DNA of 64,000 nucleotides from assembly GCF_022919715.1 (NCBI RefSeq), contig NZ_CP095042.1, positions 2,914,001-2,978,000 of the forward strand, written 5' to 3'. A model generated the notes under the pieces. The model made no database searches. It saw only the letters and a list, made by a program, of their open reading frames with translations, and was not told the origin of the DNA. Positions 26,934-36,768 of the stretch are shown here, one piece after another. Made by a program: the position numbers and the translations under genes. Numbering within the stretch: position 1 is the first letter of the stretch; each line of letters begins with the position of its first letter. The stretch is from Agromyces sp. H17E-10. GTDB lineage: Bacteria; Actinomycetota; Actinomycetes; Actinomycetales; Microbacteriaceae.

Positions 26934-27773
26934 ATGGCTATTCGTAAGTACAAGCCCACGACCCCGGGTCGTCGCGGTTCGTCGGTCGCCGACTTCGCGG
27001 AGATCACGCGCTCGACGCCCGAGAAGTCGCTGCTCAAGCCGCTCTCGAAGACCGGTGGTCGCAACAACCAGGGCCGCATCACGACCCGTCACATCGGTGG
27101 TGGCCACAAGCGCCAGTACCGCGTGATCGACTTCCGTCGCAACGACAAGGACGGCGTGCCCGCCAAGGTCGCTCACATCGAGTACGACCCGAACCGCACC
27201 GCCCGCATCGCGCTGATCCACTACATCGACGGCACGAAGCGCTACATCATCGCGCCGAACAAGCTCAAGCAGGGCGACCCGATCGAGGCCGGCCCCAACG
27301 CCGACATCAAGCCGGGCAACAACCTGCCGCTGCGCAACATCCCCACCGGTACCGTCGTGCACGCCATCGAGCTCCGCCCCGGCGGCGGCGCGAAGATGGC
27401 CCGCTCGGCCGGCGCCTCGGTGCGTCTCGTCGCCAAGGACGGCCCCTACGCGCAGCTCCGCCTGCCCTCGGGCGAGATCCGCAACGTCGACGCGCGCTGC
27501 CGCGCGACGATCGGCGAGGTCGGCAACGCCGAGCAGTCGAACATCAACTGGGGCAAGGCGGGCCGCAAGCGCTGGAAGGGCGTCCGCCCGACCGTCCGCG
27601 GTGTCGCGATGAACCCGATCGACCACCCGCACGGTGGTGGTGAGGGCAAGACCTCCGGTGGTCGCCACCCGGTCAGCCCGTGGGGTCAGCCCGAGGGTCG
27701 CACCCGTCGCCCCAACAAGGAGAGCGACAAGCTCATCGTCCGTCGTCGCACCGTCGGCAAGAAGCGCAAGTAG
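26934..27773 (+). CDS. rplB: 50S ribosomal protein L2
   Basis: 279 residues. Required for subunit association and peptidyl transfer. The conserved [13 protein letters not shown] segment near residues 223-235 contains the histidine studied in peptide-bond formation. RBS GGAGCAGAGG. Confidence 0.98.
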   Translation: MAIRKYKPTTPGRRGSSVADFAEITRSTPEKSLLKPLSKTGGRNNQGRITTRHIGGGHKRQYRVIDFRRNDKDGVPAKVAHIEYDPNRTARIALIHYIDGTKRYIIAPNKLKQGDPIEAGPNADIKPGNNLPLRNIPTGTVVHAIELRPGGGAKMARSAGASVRLVAKDGPYAQLRLPSGEIRNVDARCRATIGEVGNAEQSNINWGKAGRKRWKGVRPTVRGVAMNPIDHPHGGGEGKTSGGRHPVSPWGQPEGRTRRPNKESDKLIVRRRTVGKKRK

Positions 27774-27785
27774 GAGTAGAAGAAG

Positions 27786-28067
27786 ATGCCGCGCAGTCTC
27801 AAGAAGGGCCCCTTCGTCGACGAGCACCTGCTTCGCAAGGTCGCCGTGCAGAACGAAGCCGGTTCGAAGAACGTCATCAAGACGTGGTCGCGTCGCTCGA
27901 TGATCGTCCCCGCCATGCTGGGTCACACGATCGCCGTGCACGACGGCCGCAAGCACATCCCGGTGTTCGTCACCGAGACCATGGTGGGCCACAAGCTCGG
28001 CGAGTTCGCCCCCACCCGCACCTTCCGTGGACACGTGAAGGACGACAAGAAGGGCCGCCGCCGCTGA
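27786..28067 (+). CDS. rpsS: 30S ribosomal protein S19
   Basis: 93 residues, the standard length. Starts [16 protein letters not shown], contains [19 protein letters not shown], and has a basic tail. Binds the head of the small subunit next to S13. Confidence 0.98.
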   Translation: MPRSLKKGPFVDEHLLRKVAVQNEAGSKNVIKTWSRRSMIVPAMLGHTIAVHDGRKHIPVFVTETMVGHKLGEFAPTRTFRGHVKDDKKGRRR

Positions 28068-28092
28068 CGCGGTGGTGTGAAGGAGGAAAGAA

Positions 28093-28458
28093 ATGGTGGA
28101 GTCGATCGCACGCGTGCGACACATCCGCGTGACCCCCATGAAGGCCCGCCGCGTCGTCAACCTGATCCGCGGCAAGCAGGCTCAGGAGGCGCTCGCCATC
28201 CTGAAGTTCGCCCCGCAGGGTGCGAGCGAGCCCGTGTACAAGCTCGTCGCCTCGGCCATCGCGAACGCTCGCGTCAAGGCCGATGCCACGAACACCTACC
28301 TGGACGAGCAGGACCTCTACGTGAAGACGGCATTCGTCGACGAGGGCACGACCCTCAAGCGATTCCAGCCGCGCGCGCAGGGCCGTGCCTTCCGCATCAA
28401 CAAGCGCACGAGCCACATCACCATCGTGCTCGGCACGCCCGAGGAGGGTACGAAGTAA
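28093..28458 (+). CDS. rplV: 50S ribosomal protein L22
   Basis: 121 residues. Tunnel-lining protein; the beta-hairpin region ([16 protein letters not shown]) forms part of the tunnel constriction and macrolide path. GGAGGAAAG precedes the ATG. Its stop overlaps the rpsC start by one base. Confidence 0.97.
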   Translation: MVESIARVRHIRVTPMKARRVVNLIRGKQAQEALAILKFAPQGASEPVYKLVASAIANARVKADATNTYLDEQDLYVKTAFVDEGTTLKRFQPRAQGRAFRINKRTSHITIVLGTPEEGTK

Positions 28459-29210
28459 TGGGTCAGAAGGTCAACCCGTACGGCTTCCGTCTCGGCATCA
28501 CCACCGACCACGTGTCTCGGTGGTTCTCCGACTCGACGAAGCCCGGTCAGCGCTACGCCGACTACCTCGCCGAGGATGTCAAGATCCGTCGCCTGCTCCA
28601 GACGTCGCTCGACCGCGCGGGAGTCTCGCGCATCGAGATCGAGCGCACCCGCGACCGCGTCCGCGTGGACATCCACACGGCGCGTCCCGGCATCGTGATC
28701 GGCCGCCGCGGCGCCGAGGCCGAGCGCATCCGCGCCGACCTCGAGAAGCTCACCGGCAAGCAGATCCAGCTCAACATCCTCGAGGTGAAGAACCCCGAGG
28801 CCGACGCCCAGCTCGTCGCGCAGGGCATCGCCGAGCAGCTCTCGGCTCGTGTGGCGTTCCGCCGCGCGATGCGCAAGGGCCTGCAGGGCGCGCAGCGCGC
28901 CGGCGCCAAGGGCGTCCGCATCCAGGTGTCGGGCCGTCTCGGCGGCGCCGAGATGAGCCGCTCGGAGTTCTACCGCGAGGGCCGCGTGCCCCTGCACACG
29001 CTCCGCGCGAACATCGACTACGGCTTCTACGAGGCCAAGACCACCTTCGGCCGCATCGGCGTGAAGGTCTGGATCTACAAGGGCGACATCACCAACAAGG
29101 AGCTCGCTCGCGAGCAGGCGGCCCAGAAGCCGTCGCGCGACCGCAGCGACCGTCCCCGCCGCGACCGCGCCCCCAAGGCCGAGCCGGCGACCGCAGGAGT
29201 TGAGGCATAA
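28458..29210 (+). CDS. rpsC: 30S ribosomal protein S3
   Basis: 250 residues from the ATG in TAATG at 28458. [13 protein letters not shown] start; KH domain with [15 protein letters not shown]-terminal domain with [13 protein letters not shown]. About 35 C-terminal residues beyond the globular fold are Arg/Asp/Lys rich ([17 protein letters not shown]). Mediates mRNA entry-tunnel helicase activity. Confidence 0.97.
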   Translation: MGQKVNPYGFRLGITTDHVSRWFSDSTKPGQRYADYLAEDVKIRRLLQTSLDRAGVSRIEIERTRDRVRVDIHTARPGIVIGRRGAEAERIRADLEKLTGKQIQLNILEVKNPEADAQLVAQGIAEQLSARVAFRRAMRKGLQGAQRAGAKGVRIQVSGRLGGAEMSRSEFYREGRVPLHTLRANIDYGFYEAKTTFGRIGVKVWIYKGDITNKELAREQAAQKPSRDRSDRPRRDRAPKAEPATAGVEA

Positions 29211-29212
29211 CC

Positions 29213-29632
29213 ATGTTGATTCCCCGTCGAGTCAAGTACCGCAAGCAGCACCACCCCGGCCGCTCGGGCCAGGCCACCGGCGGCACCAAGGTGTCGTTCG
29301 GCGAGTTCGGCATCCAGGCGCTCACGCCCGCTTACGTGACCAACCGTCAGATCGAGTCCGCTCGTATCGCCATGACGCGTCACATCAAGCGTGGCGGCAA
29401 GGTGTGGATCAACATCTACCCCGACCGTCCGCTCACGAAGAAGCCCGCCGAGACCCGCATGGGTTCCGGTAAGGGTTCGCCCGAGTGGTGGGTCGCCAAC
29501 GTCAAGCCGGGTCGCGTCCTCTTCGAGGTCTCGGGCGTCTCCGAGGAGCTCGCACGCGAGGCGATGACCCGTGCCATCCACAAGCTGCCCCTCAAGGCAC
29601 GCATCATCAAGCGCGAGGAGGGCGACGCATAA
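29213..29632 (+). CDS. rplP: 50S ribosomal protein L16
   Basis: 139 residues. Starts [20 protein letters not shown] and contains [23 protein letters not shown] and [12 protein letters not shown]. Contacts the A-site tRNA elbow. Two bases after rpsC. Confidence 0.98.
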   Translation: MLIPRRVKYRKQHHPGRSGQATGGTKVSFGEFGIQALTPAYVTNRQIESARIAMTRHIKRGGKVWINIYPDRPLTKKPAETRMGSGKGSPEWWVANVKPGRVLFEVSGVSEELAREAMTRAIHKLPLKARIIKREEGDA

Positions 29633-29958
29633 TGGCCGTCGGAACCAAGGAGCTCAGCCCCGCAGAGCTCGACACCTTTGAAGACGAGCGACTCGTCGAC
29701 GAGCTGAAGAAGGCCAAGGAAGAGCTGTTCAACCTGCGCTTCCAGTCGGCCACCGGCCAGCTCGAGAGCCACGGCCGCCTGAAGGCCGTCAAGCGCGACA
29801 TCGCCCGCATCTACACGGTCATCCGTGAGCGCGAGCTCGGCATCCGTGCCACTCCCGCGCCGGTCGAGGCGGCTCCCGCCAAGGCCGAGAAGAAGACGAA
29901 GAAGGCCAAGGCCGAGGCGGATGCTTCGGCCGAGGCCGCTGACACGAAGGAGGCCTGA
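29632..29958 (+). CDS. rpmC: 50S ribosomal protein L29 with C-terminal tail
   Basis: 108 residues from the ATG at 29632 (TAATG overlap with rplP). The L29 fold covers about residues 8-75 ([40 protein letters not shown]). The remaining 30-plus residues are an Ala/Lys/Glu tail ([20 protein letters not shown]), making it far longer than the usual 60-75 residues. L29 lies at the tunnel exit, so the tail could touch exit-site factors. Confidence 0.95.
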   Translation: MAVGTKELSPAELDTFEDERLVDELKKAKEELFNLRFQSATGQLESHGRLKAVKRDIARIYTVIRERELGIRATPAPVEAAPAKAEKKTKKAKAEADASAEAADTKEA

Positions 29959-29960
29959 TC

Positions 29961-30266
29961 ATGGCTGAGACCAAGAAGGCTGCTGCCGAGGTCGCCGAGG
30001 TCGAGACCGCCGAGCAGCGTCCGTACCGCAAGGTGCGTCGCGGCTACGTCGTCAGCGACAAGATGGACAAGACCATCGTCGTCGAGGTCGAGGACCGCGT
30101 GAAGCACCCCCTCTACGGCAAGGTCATGCGCCGCTCGTCGAAGGTCAAGGCGCACGACGAGCAGAACACCGCCGGCATCGGCGACCTCGTCGTGATCAGC
30201 GAGACCCGTCCCCTGTCCGCCACGAAGCGCTGGCGTCTCGTCGAGATCGTCGAGAAGGCCAAGTAA
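29961..30266 (+). CDS. rpsQ: 30S ribosomal protein S17
   Basis: 101 residues. OB-fold core with [32 protein letters not shown], preceded by an Ala/Glu-rich extension of about 20 residues. Two bases after rpmC. Confidence 0.97.
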   Translation: MAETKKAAAEVAEVETAEQRPYRKVRRGYVVSDKMDKTIVVEVEDRVKHPLYGKVMRRSSKVKAHDEQNTAGIGDLVVISETRPLSATKRWRLVEIVEKAK

Positions 30267-30298
30267 GCCTCGGGCTTGCTTGAAAGAAGGAGTTCGAA

Positions 30299-30667
30299 GT
30301 GCTTCAGCAGGAATCACGAGTCAAGGTCGCCGACAACACCGGCGCCAAGGAGCTGCTCACCATTCGCGTGCTCGGCGGCTCGAAGCGTCGCTACGCCGGC
30401 CTCGGTGACGTCATCGTCGCGACCGTCAAGGACGCGATCCCCGGCGGCAACGTCAAGAAGGGCGATGTGGTCAAGGCCGTCATCGTCCGCACCGTCAAGG
30501 AGACCCGTCGTCCCGACGGCTCCTACATCAAGTTCGACGAGAACGCCGCGGTCATCCTGAAGAACGACGGTGACCCCCGCGGCACCCGCATCTTCGGGCC
30601 GGTCGGTCGCGAGCTCCGCGACAAGAAGTTCATGAAGATCATCTCGCTGGCACCGGAGGTTATCTAA
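30299..30667 (+). CDS. rplN: 50S ribosomal protein L14
   Basis: 122 residues. GTG start behind [29 protein letters not shown] and [17 protein letters not shown] are family signatures. Sits at the subunit interface and binds silencing factor RsfS. Confidence 0.98.
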   Translation: MLQQESRVKVADNTGAKELLTIRVLGGSKRRYAGLGDVIVATVKDAIPGGNVKKGDVVKAVIVRTVKETRRPDGSYIKFDENAAVILKNDGDPRGTRIFGPVGRELRDKKFMKIISLAPEVI

Positions 30668-30670
30668 ACC

Positions 30671-31030
30671 ATGGCCAACATCAAGAAGGGCGACCTGGTT
30701 CAGGTCATCTCCGGCCGCAGCCAGGCTCGCGGCGGAGACCGCGGCAAGCAGGGCAAGGTGCTCGAGGTGCTCGTGGACCAGAACCGCGTCATCGTCGAGG
30801 GCGTCAACTTCGTCACCAAGCACGTTCGCGTCGGCCAGACGCAGCGCGGCACGAAGACCGGCGGCATCGAGACGCAGGAGGCGCCGATCCACGTGTCGAA
30901 CGTCGCGATCGTCGACCCCGAGTCGAAGAAGCCGACCCGCGTCGGCTTCCGCATCGAGCAGGTGACGAAGGACGGCGTCACGAAGACCGTCCGCGTCCGC
31001 TACGCCAAGAAGTCAGGTAAGGACCTGTAA
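30671..31030 (+). CDS. rplX: 50S ribosomal protein L24
   Basis: 119 residues with the KOW motif near the N-terminus ([27 protein letters not shown]). Early 50S assembly initiator. Three bases after rplN. Confidence 0.97.
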   Translation: MANIKKGDLVQVISGRSQARGGDRGKQGKVLEVLVDQNRVIVEGVNFVTKHVRVGQTQRGTKTGGIETQEAPIHVSNVAIVDPESKKPTRVGFRIEQVTKDGVTKTVRVRYAKKSGKDL

Positions 31031-31614
31031 TGACCGACACGGCAACGCAGGCTGGCAAAATCCAGCCGCGACTGAAGACCAAGTACCGCGGCGACATCGC
31101 CAAGGCCCTCACCGAGCAGTTCGAGTACTCGAACCCGCACCAGGTGCCCGGCCTCGTGAAGATCGTCGTGAACATGGGTGTCGGCGAGGCCGCCCGCGAT
31201 GGCAAGGTCATCGACGGCGCGATCGCCGACCTCACCAAGATCACCGGCCAGAAGCCGCAGGTGACCAAGGCCCGCAAGTCGATCGCGCAGTTCAAGCTGC
31301 GCGAGGGTCAGCCGATCGGTGCGCACGTGACGCTCCGCGGCGACCGCATGTGGGAGTTCCTCGACCGCCTGCTCTCGCTCGCACTGCCCCGCATCCGCGA
31401 CTTCCGCGGCCTCAGCGACCAGCAGTTCGACGGTCACGGCAACTACACCTTCGGTCTCACGGAGCAGAGCGTGTTCCACGAGATCGACCAGGACAAGATC
31501 GACCGCGTCCGCGGCATGGACATCACCGTGGTGACCACCGCCTCGAACGACGACGAGGGTCGCGCGCTGCTCAAGGCGCTCGGCTTCCCGTTCAAGCAGG
31601 TCGACGCCGCGTAA
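31030..31614 (+). CDS. rplE: 50S ribosomal protein L5
   Basis: 194 residues. [37 protein letters not shown] and [10 protein letters not shown] are diagnostic; binds 5S rRNA. Overlaps rplX by one base (TAATG). It is followed not by rpsN but by a 189-base gap. Confidence 0.98.
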   Translation: MTDTATQAGKIQPRLKTKYRGDIAKALTEQFEYSNPHQVPGLVKIVVNMGVGEAARDGKVIDGAIADLTKITGQKPQVTKARKSIAQFKLREGQPIGAHVTLRGDRMWEFLDRLLSLALPRIRDFRGLSDQQFDGHGNYTFGLTEQSVFHEIDQDKIDRVRGMDITVVTTASNDDEGRALLKALGFPFKQVDAA

Positions 31615-31803
31615 GTCCTACATGTAGTAGGATCTACGAGTTTGTGCTTCGAGCCAGCCGGCTCCTGCAGCCCCGGTCTCCCGGGACTGAGGGGGCCGGC
31701 CGGCCCGGAGCATCCGGCCCCACGCAATCGCTGGGGCCACCACCACAGGTCGGTCCCCGTGTAACGGGTCCTGAAACCTGGTGAACGTAAGGAACGAATC
31801 GTC
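31615..31803 (+). other. 189-base gap where rpsN (S14) usually lies
   Basis: No S14 frame on either strand: no CxxC-x12-CxxC pattern and no remnant of the S14 C-terminus. Contents: a 10-base palindrome at 31618-31627 followed by TAGGAT, then GC-rich inverted segments around 31655-31730, then AAGGA before rpsH. It looks like a leader for the rpsH-to-rplO part of the operon. Confidence 0.65.
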
Positions 31804-32202
31804 ATGACGATGACCGACCCGGTCGCTGACATGCTGACCCGTCTGCGGAACGCGAACTCCGCACACCACGACTCCGTGTCGATGCCCCACTCCAAGCTCA
31901 AGGGCCACATCGCCGAGATCCTCAAGACCGAGGGCTACATCGCCGACTTCGAGGTCGCCGACGCTCGCGTGGGCAAGACGCTCACGCTGAAGCTCAAGTT
32001 CGGCCCGAACCGCGAGCGCTCGATCGCCGGTATCAAGCGCGTCTCGAAGCCCGGTCTCCGCGTCTACGCGAAGTCGACCGAGCTGCCCAAGGTGCTCGGC
32101 GGCCTCGGCGTCGCGATCCTGTCCACTTCCAGCGGTCTGCTCACCGACCGCCAGGCCGAGAAGAAGGGCGTGGGTGGGGAAGTCCTCGCCTACGTGTGGT
32201 AA
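31804..32202 (+). CDS. rpsH: 30S ribosomal protein S8
   Basis: 132 residues. [14 protein letters not shown] start and GGEVLAYVW end are as in the family; AAGGA lies 11 bases upstream of the ATG. Binds central-domain 16S rRNA and, in E. coli, represses the spc operon. Confidence 0.98.
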   Translation: MTMTDPVADMLTRLRNANSAHHDSVSMPHSKLKGHIAEILKTEGYIADFEVADARVGKTLTLKLKFGPNRERSIAGIKRVSKPGLRVYAKSTELPKVLGGLGVAILSTSSGLLTDRQAEKKGVGGEVLAYVW

Positions 32203-32208
32203 TCAGCT

Positions 32209-32745
32209 ATGTCGCGTATTGGACGACTTCCCATCGACATCCCCGCCGGCGTCACCGTGACGATCGACGGCCAGGATGTGACCGTCAAGGGCCCCAAGGG
32301 TGAGCTCGCGCTCACCGTGGCCGCCCCGATCGTGGCCAAGGTCGAGGAGAACCAGGTCGTCGTGACCCGTCCCGACGACGAGCGCGCCTCGCGTTCGCTG
32401 CACGGCCTCACCCGCACGCTCATCGCCAACGACATCATCGGTGTGACCGAGGGCTACTCCAAGGGGCTCGAGATCGTCGGAACCGGTTACCGCGTCGCGC
32501 AGAAGGGCAGCGCGATCGAGTTCGCGCTCGGCTTCTCGCACCCTGTGACCGTCGAGGCGCCTGCCGGCATCACCCTGACCGTCGAGGGCAACAACAAGCT
32601 CACGGTCGCGGGCATCTCGAAGCAGGCCGTCGGCGAGACCGCCGCCAACATCCGCAAGATCAAGAAGCCCGAGCCGTACAAGGGCAAGGGCATCCGCTAC
32701 GCCGGCGAGGTCGTGCGTCGCAAGGCCGGAAAGTCAGGTAAGTAA
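32209..32745 (+). CDS. rplF: 50S ribosomal protein L6
   Basis: 178 residues, two similar RNA-binding folds. [15 protein letters not shown] start; [23 protein letters not shown] at the end. Located near the factor-binding site. Confidence 0.98.
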   Translation: MSRIGRLPIDIPAGVTVTIDGQDVTVKGPKGELALTVAAPIVAKVEENQVVVTRPDDERASRSLHGLTRTLIANDIIGVTEGYSKGLEIVGTGYRVAQKGSAIEFALGFSHPVTVEAPAGITLTVEGNNKLTVAGISKQAVGETAANIRKIKKPEPYKGKGIRYAGEVVRRKAGKSGK

Positions 32746-32747
32746 TC

Positions 32748-33107
32748 ATGGCTGTGAAGAGCAAGACGGCCGCGCGTTCGCGTCGCCACACCCGCCTTCG
32801 CAAGAAGATCGTCGGCACGGAGGTCCGCCCCCGTCTCGTCGTCACCCGTTCGGCCCGCCACGTCTTCGTGCAGGTCGTCGACGACGCCAAGGGTCGTACC
32901 CTCGCGTCGGCGTCGACGATGGAGGCCGACCTCCGCGCGTTCGACGGTGACAAGACCGCCAAGGCCAAGAAGGTCGGCGAGCTCGTCGCCGAGCGTGCCA
33001 AGCAGGCCGGCATCGAGGCTGTCGTGTTCGACCGCGGCGGCAACAAGTACGCCGGTCGCGTCGCCGCGATCGCCGATGGAGCGCGAGAGGCAGGGCTGAG
33101 CCTGTGA
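32748..33107 (+). CDS. rplR: 50S ribosomal protein L18
   Basis: 119 residues. [20 protein letters not shown] and [24 protein letters not shown] are typical; binds 5S rRNA with L5. Two bases after rplF; four-base overlap with rpsE. Confidence 0.98.
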   Translation: MAVKSKTAARSRRHTRLRKKIVGTEVRPRLVVTRSARHVFVQVVDDAKGRTLASASTMEADLRAFDGDKTAKAKKVGELVAERAKQAGIEAVVFDRGGNKYAGRVAAIADGAREAGLSL

Positions 33108-33802
33108 GCGAGAACACTGTGAAGGAGACCGAGGTGACCGCAGAGGCACCCGTCGAGACGGCTGCGGCTTCGGAGCCGGCCCGCAACGAGCGCGACTCGC
33201 GCCGTGGCGGCCGCGACCGCAACCAGGGCGGCCGCGACCGCGGCGGCCGTGACGCCGAGAAGAGCCAGTTCCTCGAGCGCGTCGTCACCATCAACCGCGT
33301 GTCGAAGGTCGTCAAGGGCGGCCGTCGCTTCAGCTTCACGGCGCTCGTCGTCGTGGGTGACGGCAACGGTCTCGTCGGCGTCGGCTACGGCAAGGCGCGC
33401 GAGGTCCCGACCGCGATCTCGAAGGGCGTCGAGGAGGCGAAGAAGAACTTCTTCCGCGTCCCGCGCGTCGGCACGACCATCCCGCACCCCGTGCAGGGCG
33501 AGGCCGCTGCCGGTGTCGTGCTCCTGCGTCCGGCCGCCCCCGGTACCGGTGTCATCGCCGGTGGTCCGGTGCGCGCCGTGCTCGAGTGCGCCGGCATCCA
33601 CGACGTGCTGTCGAAGTCGCTCGGCTCGTCGAACACGATCAACATCGTGCACGCCACGGTCGAGTCGCTGAAGCAGCTCGAGGAGCCGCGCGCCGTCGCC
33701 GCCCGTCGTGGTCTCGACTACGACGAGGTCGCGCCCGCGCGCCTCATCCGTGCCGAGGCACAGGCGGCCGAGGCCGCTGCAGCAGCGAAGGCAGGTGCCT
33801 GA
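33104..33802 (+). CDS. rpsE: 30S ribosomal protein S5 with long N-terminal extension
   Basis: 232 residues against about 165-170 in E. coli. Residues 1-50 are an added segment, first acidic, then an RGG-like Arg/Gly/Asp stretch ([18 protein letters not shown]). The double-stranded RNA binding fold follows ([23 protein letters not shown]), then [15 protein letters not shown] and the C-terminal domain. GTG start overlaps the rplR stop (GTGA). Acts in decoding fidelity. Confidence 0.97.
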   Translation: MSENTVKETEVTAEAPVETAAASEPARNERDSRRGGRDRNQGGRDRGGRDAEKSQFLERVVTINRVSKVVKGGRRFSFTALVVVGDGNGLVGVGYGKAREVPTAISKGVEEAKKNFFRVPRVGTTIPHPVQGEAAAGVVLLRPAAPGTGVIAGGPVRAVLECAGIHDVLSKSLGSSNTINIVHATVESLKQLEEPRAVAARRGLDYDEVAPARLIRAEAQAAEAAAAAKAGA

Positions 33803-33987
33803 TGGCCAAGCAGCTCAAGGTGACCCAGATCAAGTCCAAGGTGAGCGAGAAGCAGTACCAGCGTGACACGCTGCGCAGCCTCGGGCTCAAGCGAATCGGC
33901 CAGTCGGTCGTGCGTGAGGACACCCCGCAGAACCGCGGGTACGTCAACACCGTCGCTCACCTCGTGAAGGTTGAGGAGATTGACTAA
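33802..33987 (+). CDS. rpmD: 50S ribosomal protein L30
   Basis: 61 residues from the ATG at 33802, inside the TGATG overlap with rps[28 protein letters not shown] is the L30 signature. Its stop overlaps rplO by one base. Confidence 0.96.
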   Translation: MAKQLKVTQIKSKVSEKQYQRDTLRSLGLKRIGQSVVREDTPQNRGYVNTVAHLVKVEEID

Positions 33988-34667
33988 TGGCTGACGAGAA
34001 GAACGTCGCCGAGGAGACCCCGAAGAAGGCTCCGGCCAAGAAGGCGCCCGCCAAGGCGGCTGCCGACAAGGCTCCGGCCGAGAAGGCTCCCGCGAAGAAG
34101 GCGCCCGCCAAGGCCGCCGCTGCCAAGGCCGACGCTGCGTCGACCGAGTCGGGGAAGGCCGAGAAGGCTCCCGCGAAGAAGGCTCCCGCGAAGAAGGCGG
34201 CCCCCAAGGCCGACGTCGCGGAGAAGCGCGAGCAGGTCCTGAAGGTGCACCACCTGCGCCCCGCGCCCGGTGCCAAGAAGGACAAGACCCGCGTCGGTCG
34301 CGGTGAGGGTTCGAAGGGCAAGACCGCCGGTCGCGGCACCAAGGGCACGAAGGCCCGCAACACGGTGCGCCCCGGCTTCGAGGGCGGCCAGCTGCCGTAC
34401 CACATGCGTGCGCCGAAGCTGCGCGGGTTCAAGAACCCGTTCCGCGTCGAGTACCAGGTGGTCAACCTCGACAAGCTCGCCGAGCTCTACCCGTCGGGTG
34501 GCGACGTGACCGTCGCCGACCTCGTCGAGAAGGGCGCCGTGCGCAAGAACGAGCGCGTCAAGGTGCTCGGCAACGGCGACGTGCAGGTCAAGCTCAACGT
34601 GGCCGTCGACAAGGTCTCCGGCTCGGCCGAGCAGAAGATCGTCGCCGCCGGCGGCTCGGTCAAGTAA
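33987..34667 (+). CDS. rplO: 50S ribosomal protein L15 with histone-H1-like N-terminal extension
   Basis: 226 residues against about 145-150 usual. Residues 1-80 are repeated Lys/Ala/Pro units ([19 protein letters not shown] and similar) like the tails of histone H1 or actinobacterial HupB. The L15 fold starts near residue 82 ([23 protein letters not shown]) and runs through [19 protein letters not shown]. The start is fixed by the TAATG overlap with rpmD, so the extension is probably translated. The DNA of the extension is internally repetitive. Confidence 0.95.
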   Translation: MADEKNVAEETPKKAPAKKAPAKAAADKAPAEKAPAKKAPAKAAAAKADAASTESGKAEKAPAKKAPAKKAAPKADVAEKREQVLKVHHLRPAPGAKKDKTRVGRGEGSKGKTAGRGTKGTKARNTVRPGFEGGQLPYHMRAPKLRGFKNPFRVEYQVVNLDKLAELYPSGGDVTVADLVEKGAVRKNERVKVLGNGDVQVKLNVAVDKVSGSAEQKIVAAGGSVK

Positions 34668-34686
34668 GGCCGGCACCACGATTGGT

Positions 34687-34737
34687 TCGAGCCAGTCGGG
34701 ACCTCGCGTAGGATAAGCGGGGTCTCGACTGGCTCGA
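34687..34737 (+). other. Long stem-loop between rplO and secY
   Basis: Seventeen pairs (34687-34703 with 34721-34737, one G-T pair) around a 17-base loop that contains TAGGAT. A second hairpin (34755-34762 with 34779-34786) lies just before the secY ribosome binding site AGGAGGA. No T run follows the first stem. Candidate attenuator, processing site or leader controlling secY-adk-map. Confidence 0.75.
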
Positions 34738-34800
34738 GTCGTATAACCATTCAACTCCGCGCGCCGCACCGGCGCACAGCGCGGAGCTACAGGAGGACGA

Positions 34801-36126
34801 GTGTTCAACGCCATCGGGCGGATCTTCCGCACGCCGGATCTTCGCCGCAAGCTCGGGTTCACGCTGGGCATCGTGGCCCTGTTCCGGCTCGGATCCTTCA
34901 TCCCCGCGCCGTTCGTCGACTTCGGCAACGTGCAGCAGTGTCTCGCGGCCAACGCCGCCGCGGGCGCGACGGGGCTCTACGACCTCGTCAACCTCTTCTC
35001 GGGCGGCGCCCTGCTGCAGCTCTCGGTCTTCGCGCTCGGCATCATGCCGTACATCACCGCGTCGATCATCGTGCAGCTGCTGCGCGTCGTGATCCCCCAC
35101 TTCGAGACCCTCTACAAGGAGGGCCAGGCGGGCCAGGCGAAGCTCACGCAGTACACCCGTTACCTCACGATCGCGCTCGGCGTCCTCCAGTCGACGACGC
35201 TCATCACGGTCGCCCGCTCGGGTGCGCTCTTCCCGACGGCCGACCCGGCCTGCTCGGCGCTCATCACGAATGACGCGTGGTACGCGATCCTGCTCATGGT
35301 CATCACCATGACCGCCGGTACCGGCCTCATCATGTGGATGGGCGAGCTCATCACCGAGCGCGGCATCGGCAACGGCATGTCGCTGCTCATCTTCACGTCG
35401 ATCGCCGCGCAGTTCCCCGGCTCGCTCTGGGCCATCGGCATCGCGCGCGGCTGGGACGTCTTCGCGATCGTGATCCTCGTGGGCCTCGCGATCGTCGTGG
35501 CGGTCGTGTTCGTCGAGCAGTCCCAGCGGCGCATCCCCGTGCAGTACGCCAAGCGCATGGTGGGCCGGCGTACGTACGGCGGCAACAACACGTACATCCC
35601 GATCAAGGTCAACATGGCCGGTGTCGTGCCCGTCATCTTCGCCTCTTCGCTGCTCTACCTGCCGGCGCTCATCGCCCAGTTCAACCAGGCCAAGCAGGGC
35701 GAGGACCCGCAGGCCTGGGTCGTCTGGATCACGAACTACCTGACCAAGGGCGACCACCCGCTCTACATGCTCCTGTACTTCCTGCTCATCGTCGGGTTCA
35801 CCTACTTCTACGTGGCGATCACCTTCAACCCCGACGAGGTGTCGGAGAACATGAAGAAGTACGGCGGCTTCATCCCCGGTATCCGCGCCGGCCGCCCGAC
35901 CGCCGAGTACCTCGACTACGTGCTCACGCGCATCACCGCGCCGGGCTCGATCTACCTGGGCCTCATCGCGCTCATCCCGCTCATCGCGTTCTCGATGGTC
36001 GGGGCGAACCAGAACTTCCCGTTCGGCGGCGCGTCGATCCTCATCATCGTCGGTGTCGGCCTCGAGACGGTCAAGCAGATCGACGCCCAGCTCCAGCAGC
36101 GCCACTACGAAGGACTTCTCCGATGA
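34801..36126 (+). CDS. secY: Preprotein translocase subunit SecY
   Basis: Central channel of the Sec translocon, 441 residues, ten membrane helices. GTG start behind AGGAGGA. Family stretches: FRLGSFIPAPFVD (helix 1/plug side), GIMPYITASIIVQLL, GMSLLIFTSIA, ERRIP-like QRRIPVQYAKRM loop and NPDEVSENMKKYGGFIPGIR. ATGA overlap with adk. Confidence 0.98.
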   Translation: MFNAIGRIFRTPDLRRKLGFTLGIVALFRLGSFIPAPFVDFGNVQQCLAANAAAGATGLYDLVNLFSGGALLQLSVFALGIMPYITASIIVQLLRVVIPHFETLYKEGQAGQAKLTQYTRYLTIALGVLQSTTLITVARSGALFPTADPACSALITNDAWYAILLMVITMTAGTGLIMWMGELITERGIGNGMSLLIFTSIAAQFPGSLWAIGIARGWDVFAIVILVGLAIVVAVVFVEQSQRRIPVQYAKRMVGRRTYGGNNTYIPIKVNMAGVVPVIFASSLLYLPALIAQFNQAKQGEDPQAWVVWITNYLTKGDHPLYMLLYFLLIVGFTYFYVAITFNPDEVSENMKKYGGFIPGIRAGRPTAEYLDYVLTRITAPGSIYLGLIALIPLIAFSMVGANQNFPFGGASILIIVGVGLETVKQIDAQLQQRHYEGLLR

Positions 36127-36764
36127 CCCCCGGCTCCACGAACGACGCAGCCGCCGGCAGCTCCGCCCGCCTCCTGATCGTCGGCCCGCAGGGCTCCGGC
36201 AAGGGGACCCAGGGCGTGCTCGTCGCGGCGGCGTTCGGGGTGCCCCAGGTGGCCACCGGTGACATCTTCCGCGCGAACGTCGCCGGCGGCACCGAGCTCG
36301 GCAAGCGGGTGCAGGCCATCATCGAGGCGGGCGACCTGGTGCCCGACGCGCTCACGAGCGAGCTCGTGCGCGACCGGCTCGAGCAGGCGGATGCCGCGAC
36401 CGGATTCCTCCTCGACGGCTACCCGCGCAACCGGGGCCAGGTCGACGACCTCGACGCGTTCCTCGCCTCGCGCGGCGAATCGCTCGACGCCGTGATCGAG
36501 CTCGAGGTCCCGCGCGACGAGTCGATCCGCCGCATCCACCAGCGAGCGGTCGAGCAGGGGCGCACCGACGACACCGAAGAGGTCATCGCCAACCGTCTCG
36601 CGATCTATGAGCGCGAGACGGCGCCGATCCTCGACGTGTACCGGGCGCGTGGACTCGTCGTGCGCATCGACGGCGTCGGCACGCTCGCCGACGTCACGTC
36701 GCGCATCTTCGAGGCGCTCGCGGCCCGGGGCCTCGCTCCGCGCCACCCCGGCGCCGCGGCCTGA
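36123..36764 (+). CDS. adk: Adenylate kinase
   Basis: AMP + ATP to 2 ADP; 213 residues starting at the ATG that overlaps the secY stop. P-loop GPQGSGKGT (21-29), AMP-binding TGDIFRANV, and the DGYPRN motif. The lid is short, with no zinc cysteines, as in actinobacteria. The first 15 residues (MTPGSTNDAAAGSSA) are an added Ser/Ala segment before the core. Confidence 0.96.
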   Translation: MTPGSTNDAAAGSSARLLIVGPQGSGKGTQGVLVAAAFGVPQVATGDIFRANVAGGTELGKRVQAIIEAGDLVPDALTSELVRDRLEQADAATGFLLDGYPRNRGQVDDLDAFLASRGESLDAVIELEVPRDESIRRIHQRAVEQGRTDDTEEVIANRLAIYERETAPILDVYRARGLVVRIDGVGTLADVTSRIFEALAARGLAPRHPGAAA

Positions 36765-36768
36765 TCGC

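Noticed and set aside
31615..31803. Degraded rpsN
   Set aside because: No stretch on either strand keeps S14 residues, so it is described as a gap rather than a pseudogene.
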